Below are positions 15,237-21,087 of a DNA stretch of 21,087 nucleotides, in pieces. Location: assembly GCA_024243835.1 (NCBI GenBank), contig JALPMN010000572.1, positions 1-21,087 on the forward strand, written 5' to 3'. The stretch is from Enteropsectra breve (lineage: Eukaryota > Microsporidia). Under the pieces are notes generated by a model. The model was not told where the DNA came from. It searched no databases and saw only the letters and a list, made by a program, of their open reading frames with translations. Position numbers and translations under genes: made by a program. Within the stretch, counting starts at the first letter, position 1; each line of letters opens with the position of its first letter.

Positions 15237-16250
15237 TTAATCAAGTGAAATCGTCTGGTCTTTCAGCACCGTGAATGGCGGAATTACCACATTGTTCCCA
15301 ATGTTGCAGTTTTCTATCTTGCAGTCAGCCCCGATTACCACATTGTTTCCAATAAGGGACTCCAAGATCTGTGTCCGATCCCCTATTTCTACATTGTCTA
15401 AAATAAGAGTTCTCCTTATTCTCGAGTAGCCTCCAAGCCTAGCATTCGGCTTTGCAATTACCTCCAGGATGCCCTGTGGAATCATATTTCTGACTTTGTC
15501 TCCGAGTATAACAACAAGCTTCTGTCCACACATATATTCTATGTATTTTACCTGCGTTTTGTAATCTTCAAGATTGTTTATAGGATAGTTGTTGCTGAAC
15601 ACTACGCGCAGCCGCGCGTCCTGCCTCACCAGGTGCGGAACAACATTTCTTTTGAAGCCATATGCCTCGGGCGGGCACATGTTCAAAATTTTTTTGTTGA
15701 AAATATAAAAACTCTTCAGCTGGAAGCGCGTCGTGACATAGGCCTTGCTTCCCTGCGCATACTTGAAGATATCGCCATCGTAGCACAGAAGCTTGCCAGT
15801 GTTGTCATAGATAATAGCCACGCGGTCAGGATCTGGATTCACTCCAAGAGAGACGAACATGTCGTCTCCTGATTTCTGAAAGGCATATATATAGTGATCA
15901 ATACTGTCGCTCAGAAACATGTCGCACTTGCACAATATTACTGTCTCGGTGACTACCTCTTCCCTGGCCCTGTTAAACACCTCTGCAATCCCATCATATC
16001 CACAGCTCTGCTTTATAACGACTTTAACACCTCTGGATCTGTATTTTTCACTCATCTCGACGATCTTCTGGTAATGATCTTCAATCACAACAATAATCAC
16101 CTTTAACGAGTGGGGAGACAAAATCTCCATTGTATGGTCAAAAAGAGACAAATTGAACACAGGGAGCAGAAATCTTGGGTTACTCTCAGACGCAATTGGA
16201 TAGAAATTCATTGTGGGACCCAAGTATATTATTGTTGTAACTTTACTCAT
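15237..16250 (-). CDS. eIF2B gamma/epsilon-type subunit
   Basis: A 337-residue protein. The frame extends six codons further to a TTG, but the ATG at 16248-16250 has CCC directly before it and is preferred. eIF2B gamma and epsilon pair a nucleotidyltransferase-like domain with a left-handed beta-helix; the complex recycles eIF2-GDP. Residues about 1-45 (TIIYLGPTMNFYPIASESNP, then FLLPVFNLSLFDHTMEIL) fit that domain's start, with the LLPV-N-x-x-L motif. SFYIFNKKIL and GFKRNVVPHLVRQ recall the gamma subunit's mid-region. The last 75 residues carry hexapeptide units (DNVEIGD, NNVVIGADCKI, NNVVIPPF). The G-G-x-G-T/S-R nucleotide loop is absent (Y-L-G-P-T), as expected for a non-catalytic subunit. 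There is no C-terminal W2/HEAT domain, so it is not the catalytic part of epsilon. I favour gamma, but the opening is epsilon-like; a sugar-nucleotide pyrophosphorylase is less likely without the loop. Confidence 0.8.
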   Translation of the reverse strand: MSKVTTIIYLGPTMNFYPIASESNPRFLLPVFNLSLFDHTMEILSPHSLKVIIVVIEDHYQKIVEMSEKYRSRGVKVVIKQSCGYDGIAEVFNRAREEVVTETVILCKCDMFLSDSIDHYIYAFQKSGDDMFVSLGVNPDPDRVAIIYDNTGKLLCYDGDIFKYAQGSKAYVTTRFQLKSFYIFNKKILNMCPPEAYGFKRNVVPHLVRQDARLRVVFSNNYPINNLEDYKTQVKYIEYMCGQKLVVILGDKVRNMIPQGILEVIAKPNARLGGYSRIRRTLILDNVEIGDRTQILESLIGNNVVIGADCKIENCNIGNNVVIPPFTVLKDQTISLD

Positions 16251-16253
16251 GGG
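16251..16253 (-). promoter_or_regulatory. CCC immediately before start codon
   Basis: Reads aatagacccATGAG on the minus strand. It decides the start at 16250 over the upstream TTG. About 35-50 bases further up are two AAAATTTTT-like boxes. Confidence 0.5.
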
Positions 16254-17073
16254 TCTATTATTTTTCAAAGTTATACACTAAAATAAATTTTTAAAAATTT
16301 TACAAGTAGTTGAAAATGCATGTAAAAATTTAATGAAAGGCTTCGTTGTGCTGCATTCGCGTCTTGTAGTGAACCTGATAAGTACAAAAAGGTAGGCTGG
16401 CCTCAGAAAAACAACGAGCTTTCACAATGATATGTATCTCCTATCAACAAGCAGTTTTAAATGAGAAGTAATGAAATCATTGCTTTTAATACTCCAGAAG
16501 AATCCTTTAATTAAGTATTTAATTTAGGAAATTCCATATTAAATTTTAATCACTTTTTTTTAAATTTTAACAGGAAAAGCACAGACTTCTGTTCTACTGC
16601 AATGAGGATATAATGGCAGCATGTTTTTTTAATTCTATGTTTATGGATAATATCAGGTCTGGATGCATCTCATGCTCCTCGCCTGTGGAAGCGCAACGCT
16701 TATATTTTTGTGAGCAGCTTAGGACAACGGGCGTAAATGCAATTTTTCGAACGTATGCGCAGCCATAGCATATTTAGCACAACAGCATATCAAACTCTTC
16801 AGAGATTCTGCAAATTGTGTGTATCAAAAAATAGAACATGCAAATAGATAAAACACTGTTAACCAAATGATAAATGTACTGGATAAAAATAGTGAGCAAC
16901 TAATAATGGCAGCATGAATGCTAATGTTGTCGATATATTAAGTAACAGGCCATAAATATGTGGTGATAGTAAAATATAGCCTCCCGTATTTAGCTGTAAT
17001 TAAACAGCAATGATCTCTATACATTTTTAATAACAGGTTTGACAGTGAAAACATCAGGATTTTTATTATACTT
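16251..17073. other. Intergenic region, no firm gene
   Basis: About 820 AT-rich bases between two minus-strand genes. A plus-strand 51-codon frame runs from ATG 16613 to TAG 16766-16768. It has four cysteines and moderate composition, but no upstream motif or recognised family, so it stays uncalled. No tRNA signature or tandem repeat was seen. Confidence 0.45.
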
Positions 17074-20000
17074 TTATTTTAAATCCCATACATTCATTTC
17101 AGAACGGCATAGCGGGCACAAGGCATTCTTTGATGTTTTTACCCACTCGTAGATGCATTTCTTGTGGTACTTGTTTCTGCAGACCATGCACTCGAAGTCT
17201 GGGAATGTCTGATATTTGGGCTCAAGCACATAATAGCAGATATTGCACTCCTTGTGGCCATCAAGCTTGCCCTCAAGATTGTTTTTGATCTGAACAAAAA
17301 TGTCGGCAAACTTGCTCGTCTTAGCCAGCGTATTTGCTATTCCCATATAAAAGCGTGAGCATTTGTGCTTTTTATAGTCGAACACTAGCTTGGGCGGGGC
17401 CAGCGGATAGTTGTGTGGCACCTGTATGGTTGCATCGTATGGAATAGAGTCGAGGGTGGCTGCAAACTTCAGGCAGTAAAAAGCCGGCGTCTTTGAGAAA
17501 TATGTTTTGCAGCCATCGATTTTCTGCTCCGCCACTGCTTTGATATGCTTTTCGGCATCAATCTTACGGTTGCTACTGTATTTCTTAAAGAGCAATGGAA
17601 GTGAAAATCCCAGCAAGCTCAATTCATCATCTGTGCATTTTTGCATGTAAGACGCAAAGGATGCAGCGAGAGCATCCATTCGGCGGGCGTTTTTCGCTTC
17701 AAAAATCTTTATCAGGGTTTCATCAATGAAAAGTGAAATTTGCATGTTAAAAATTAAGTGCAGGGCGCGTGCTAAAACAAGCCAGAAAATATTTTTGGTG
17801 TCGAGTATTGAACTGAGGCACATCTCGAGGGCTGCAAGATCGTCACACGATGAGTCTAATTTGGCAAAGCTGTATGTGTTGATTATCCTGCTTGCCACCT
17901 CTTCTGACACCAATGCGAGCATTTCTTCGTAGCAAAGTAGTCTCCCCTGTCTAAAGTCAGACAAATCCAAAATTCTATCACTGTCGATAAAACTAAGAAT
18001 AGCCCGGTGATAGTCAAATCCACAGCTCTCCGTCTTCTCCATATTTATGAAACCCTCCACGCAGGGAGATGTTGTTTCATTTTTGCTTTTGACGAGCGCA
18101 GTAACGGCACACAATCCACCTGGCGAGTAGAATGTCGCATCTGTTTGCATAATAAGAGTGTAATGCACTATAAAATATCTGACAATTATGTCATTTATCT
18201 TGAGACTGTCTTTTGGAAAACGATCCAGCACAATTTCTGGTATACGCTCATGTGCCTGCTCAGAAAGGCGTCTCAGAAGCATTGTGTTGCGCCCCAGATC
18301 CATATCCACCGTAGTTTGCATGTTGCTGAGTGTTACGCTGGCAACCCTTTGGCATATATCCCCATCGCTGATGCTTCTGAGAAGCTCTTTTTCATCGTTG
18401 GACAGCTGAATTTCGTTGTGCTGGAGAATCTTGAAAATCAGCACAAGAATCTTTTCGTTTGCACTTATGCCGCCTTTGCGTTCTTTAAGCAAGCTGTATA
18501 TTTTTGAAAGCTTGTTTATTTTCGGATAACTTACGGGGGTTTTGAGATCATGATGCATGCATGTTTCTGTGTCGAAATTGTAGCCAGTAAAATACGATGA
18601 ATTGGCAACATCCATTTCTTTTATATATGCGACTGCAGTTTCATAAAATTCTTTTCTGAACGATGTGTCTTTTGCAAGCATATACAATATAAACTCAGTG
18701 TTCATCAGATTCTTGAAAATAAAAGAGCAATCAAGCTCTGGTGCTTCTACTTTCTCATAAAGCCTTGCATAGAATATTATCTGCGTCTCACGTGATATGC
18801 TATTTTTTATACTCGCATAAATATTCAGCAGCGTATTGTTACCATATTTGTTTATTTCCTCAATGAGGAATGCCGTATCATCACAATACTGGAAAATGGC
18901 TTCGGGCTCCGTGTTTGGATAAAAGAACAACATATTCTCAAAATTTGATATTTTGTATTTCTTCAGCAGCGGCAGACAGCTGCACCCAAAAGAATTGGTG
19001 GTAAGAAACTCATAACTAAAAACGTCGACAGAATTCTCAAAAACTTCTTCTATATCTTTTTTCATGAACTCAGCCGAGGAAAGATTTGTTTTCAGCAGGC
19101 TTGCAAGCATTATTTTATATTTTCCAGTTGCAATTTCTAGTAAAAACCTATTTTCGTGCAGGGAAAAGGAATACACTTTTTCAGCATGCTCTGCTCCAGA
19201 TCTTTTTGCACACATTGCAAACTCTTTTATGCTTGTGTTCACACACTCACTAAAAATGTGTTTATTGACTTTCATAAGCTCTTTTAAAGATTCGTCAGCA
19301 AATATGCAGCTAAGCTTTAAAATATTAATTGTTGGCTTTATGTTATTCAGCAAGATTTCAGGCCTTTCACAGCGTTCTGCATGTGATAGCAGAAAATTCA
19401 GCTTATTCTCGCTATTGGCAGTGAAGCGAAGCATATCTAGCTCGATTTGATCGCCGATTTCATCGTAGAACTGTTTCAGTCTGCAAATGTACTTAAAATT
19501 ATCGTCGTGCAGCCGCCAGCACTCATTATAAAAATTTTTACAGAGGATTTCGTAGTACTTGGCCAAGATATAGAGCTTTTCGTTTATGATCGATGGCTGT
19601 GTAGCATTAAGTAAAATATTTTTGATTTTTTCATACAAATTAACAAATACAGGGAACTGATCTAAGATCACAGTTCTAGAAATTATTTCTCTGTATTTTG
19701 GCACAGTGTCACAGTCATTTAAATTTCCAGCATGCAATTCTTTGCACATCCTTCCAAAAATGAACTCAATTATTTGCACTAATTTTTTGCACTCAGCTAC
19801 GGAGGTTATTTTTAAATCTTCCCCTAAAATAGTGTATTGCTTTGCACTGTTTTTAAGCAGATACAGAAAGCATTTCAGTGCGTTATCCCCTGACTTGTTC
19901 CAGTCGATGCTTTCATAAAACTCATCCTCAAACTCTCCGAGCTTAAAATACTTACTTCTTATTTTAATGGAATGTTTGTCCGAAGAATCGATGTTGCAAA

Positions 20001-20274
20001 GCATCCACTTCACCCTGATGTCCTGCATATCATCCACAGAAACTCTTTTTAGTATTTTGTAAATGATCTCATTCACTGTGGATTGCAAATCGCTTTTTTC
20101 AAATAGACGTAACAATGTCTTTTTAATGATCGGCAGATCGCCGGGCAAATCAGCGGCAGGCAGATGGTCTCGCAGTTCAAGCAAATAAGGATTTTGTTCC
20201 GGATATTTGCTGATTTTCGAAATTATTTCAGACAGGCGTGCATCATAGCTGGCCGTAAAACTGAATGGGTTCAT
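17074..20274 (-). CDS. LTN1: Listerin-type RING E3 ubiquitin ligase (Ltn1/Rkr1)
   Basis: A 1066-residue protein. Listerin ubiquitinates stalled nascent chains on free 60S subunits in ribosome-associated quality control. The C-terminus carries a C4HC3 RING: C1010-x2-C1013-x15-C1029-x2-C1032-x4-H1037-x2-C1040-x12-C1053-x2-C1056, with CPLCRSEMN. This is the spacing and position of listerin, whose RING also sits at the extreme C-terminus after an RWD-like domain. An RWD-like segment is visible at about 923-1005 (PHNYPLAPPKLVFDYKKHK). The rest is leucine-rich helical sequence consistent with HEAT/ARM repeats and without motifs. Yeast Rkr1 is about 1560 residues and human listerin about 1770, so this one is strongly shortened, mainly in the repeats. 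CCC directly precedes the ATG. AATAAA-like words follow the stop. Another large RING ligase is possible, but RWD plus terminal RING-CH plus long helical N-terminus favours listerin. Confidence 0.85.
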   Translation of the reverse strand: MNPFSFTASYDARLSEIISKISKYPEQNPYLLELRDHLPAADLPGDLPIIKKTLLRLFEKSDLQSTVNEIIYKILKRVSVDDMQDIRVKWMLCNIDSSDKHSIKIRSKYFKLGEFEDEFYESIDWNKSGDNALKCFLYLLKNSAKQYTILGEDLKITSVAECKKLVQIIEFIFGRMCKELHAGNLNDCDTVPKYREIISRTVILDQFPVFVNLYEKIKNILLNATQPSIINEKLYILAKYYEILCKNFYNECWRLHDDNFKYICRLKQFYDEIGDQIELDMLRFTANSENKLNFLLSHAERCERPEILLNNIKPTINILKLSCIFADESLKELMKVNKHIFSECVNTSIKEFAMCAKRSGAEHAEKVYSFSLHENRFLLEIATGKYKIMLASLLKTNLSSAEFMKKDIEEVFENSVDVFSYEFLTTNSFGCSCLPLLKKYKISNFENMLFFYPNTEPEAIFQYCDDTAFLIEEINKYGNNTLLNIYASIKNSISRETQIIFYARLYEKVEAPELDCSFIFKNLMNTEFILYMLAKDTSFRKEFYETAVAYIKEMDVANSSYFTGYNFDTETCMHHDLKTPVSYPKINKLSKIYSLLKERKGGISANEKILVLIFKILQHNEIQLSNDEKELLRSISDGDICQRVASVTLSNMQTTVDMDLGRNTMLLRRLSEQAHERIPEIVLDRFPKDSLKINDIIVRYFIVHYTLIMQTDATFYSPGGLCAVTALVKSKNETTSPCVEGFINMEKTESCGFDYHRAILSFIDSDRILDLSDFRQGRLLCYEEMLALVSEEVASRIINTYSFAKLDSSCDDLAALEMCLSSILDTKNIFWLVLARALHLIFNMQISLFIDETLIKIFEAKNARRMDALAASFASYMQKCTDDELSLLGFSLPLLFKKYSSNRKIDAEKHIKAVAEQKIDGCKTYFSKTPAFYCLKFAATLDSIPYDATIQVPHNYPLAPPKLVFDYKKHKCSRFYMGIANTLAKTSKFADIFVQIKNNLEGKLDGHKECNICYYVLEPKYQTFPDFECMVCRNKYHKKCIYEWVKTSKNALCPLCRSEMNVWDLK

Positions 20275-20277
20275 GGG
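20275..20277 (-). promoter_or_regulatory. CCC immediately before LTN1 start
   Basis: Reads aatagcccATGAAC on the minus strand, nearly identical to the context of the eIF2B-type gene (aatagacccATGAG). A CAAAATTTTC box lies about 35-45 bases upstream. Confidence 0.5.
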
Positions 20278-21087
20278 CTATTGCAGAGCGTTTTGTCTAA
20301 TAAATTAAATTGAAAATTTTGTGAATAAAAGAACGATAATGTGAGGCAGCCCCTTTCATTATGAGGGAAAACACTCTTTATTTTACTTTGCTGGCATGCG
20401 TTGTAGATTATAACTAATGATTTTCTTCCACTACATGCTAAGATGAATAAAATGAGATTCTCTAACGTTTTATTTAATTTTATTAGGCAAGCATTCCTGA
20501 TGAATTGAAAATGCAACTAAAACAGTAAAAAGCATGCTCAAAATGAATTGTATATGCTTTATAATGAAGCAGCGAGCATCTTTTAAGCCACTTACAAATT
20601 TTATTTAATTTTGCTATTTCACAAGAATTGAGAAATAGGCAAAAACATACTGTATAGTTGAGAACCTAAAATTGCTTCTGTCTTGGGTAAGCTACACTGA
20701 ACTAAGATACTTTGCCGGGAAAAGCTATCGCACTATTTTGTTAAAAAGAAGTTTTTAAATGAGAGCATGGGGGAATTTGGTATGCTTTTAATTTTACAAT
20801 GTTTTACCAATAAACTCATGAAATCAAGCCTAAAAGGCCTTTTTATACTAAATGTTCTTTGGACTAGCATTTTACTGGTTTATTACAGCCTATGAGTCTA
20901 CCGCATATAAAAATTATGTCAAGATGATCTTCTCTTAAATATTTTAATGAATCGTTCATCGGTAAAAATTTGTAAAAACTTTTAAGATGGATGATAACGA
21001 CATCCCCCTCGCTAGTTTGTTACTTGTAATTTTATATGTCTCTTGTTAACTCGATATTCCTTATTATTTTTACTTACTTTAAATGCG
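20275..21087. other. Terminal intergenic region, no firm gene
   Basis: About 810 AT-rich bases to the right edge. A plus-strand 42-codon frame (ATG 20767 to TGA 20893-20895) ends in a hydrophobic stretch resembling a tail anchor, but it has no supporting signal. No repeats or RNA genes were recognised. Confidence 0.45.

Noticed and set aside
16613..16768. 51-codon plus-strand frame with four cysteines
   Set aside because: No start motif, and the cysteine spacing fits no small zinc protein I know.
20271..20516. 81-codon minus-strand frame overlapping the LTN1 start
   Set aside because: Starts at TTG and overlaps the well-supported LTN1 upstream region.
20767..20895. 42-codon frame with a hydrophobic end
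   Set aside because: Could mimic a tail-anchored protein, but AT-rich DNA often does; no motif or homology supports it.

Overview
The window looks like nuclear DNA of a microsporidian, an intracellular fungal-lineage parasite. Reasons: single-exon genes on both strands; core eukaryotic proteins that are clearly shortened (a listerin-type ubiquitin ligase of 1066 residues, a Psf3 of 156, an eIF2B gamma/epsilon-type subunit of 337, an NDP kinase of 139); and a C-run or G-run, most often CCC, within about 7 bases of most start codons, as described in Encephalitozoon and relatives. Two genes that lack the CCC carry AAATTTT-type boxes just upstream instead. The genus cannot be told from this sequence. 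The organism is less compact than Encephalitozoon, because several gaps exceed 500 bases and a Ty3/gypsy remnant is present.

Layout. Bases 1-2250 are gene-poor: the truncated pol remnant of a gypsy-type retrotransposon at the left edge is followed by three AT-rich minisatellites. Bases 2250-3630 hold two small minus-strand genes for secreted proteins that look like paralogues, separated by a 64-base inverted repeat. Bases 4208-7820 carry two plus-strand genes, a large secreted protein with weak leucine-rich-repeat character and a single-pass membrane protein, separated by a perfect 14-copy, 13-base tandem array that contains a TATA-box-like word in every unit. Bases 8179-9685 hold a divergent pair: a possible small membrane protein (minus) and a SANT-like chromatin protein (plus). 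Bases 10604-12931 hold Psf3 of the GINS complex (minus), a short basic Ser/Thr-rich protein (plus) and NDP kinase (minus). Bases 13307-14784 hold an apparently frameshifted gene with a signal peptide in one frame and most of the body in another. Bases 15237-20274 hold two minus-strand translation-related genes, an eIF2B-type subunit and listerin (LTN1). The last 800 bases have no supported gene.

Functionally the conserved genes are housekeeping: DNA replication (Psf3), nucleotide balance (NDK), translation initiation (eIF2B) and ribosome-associated quality control (listerin). Interleaved are unrecognised genes with signal peptides or a membrane anchor, which fits candidates for the host interface. 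The most unusual items are the secreted paralogue pair with its hairpin, the TATA-like tandem array, the frameshifted secreted gene, the stand-alone SANT module, and substitutions at conserved active-site positions in NDK and the eIF2B-type protein.
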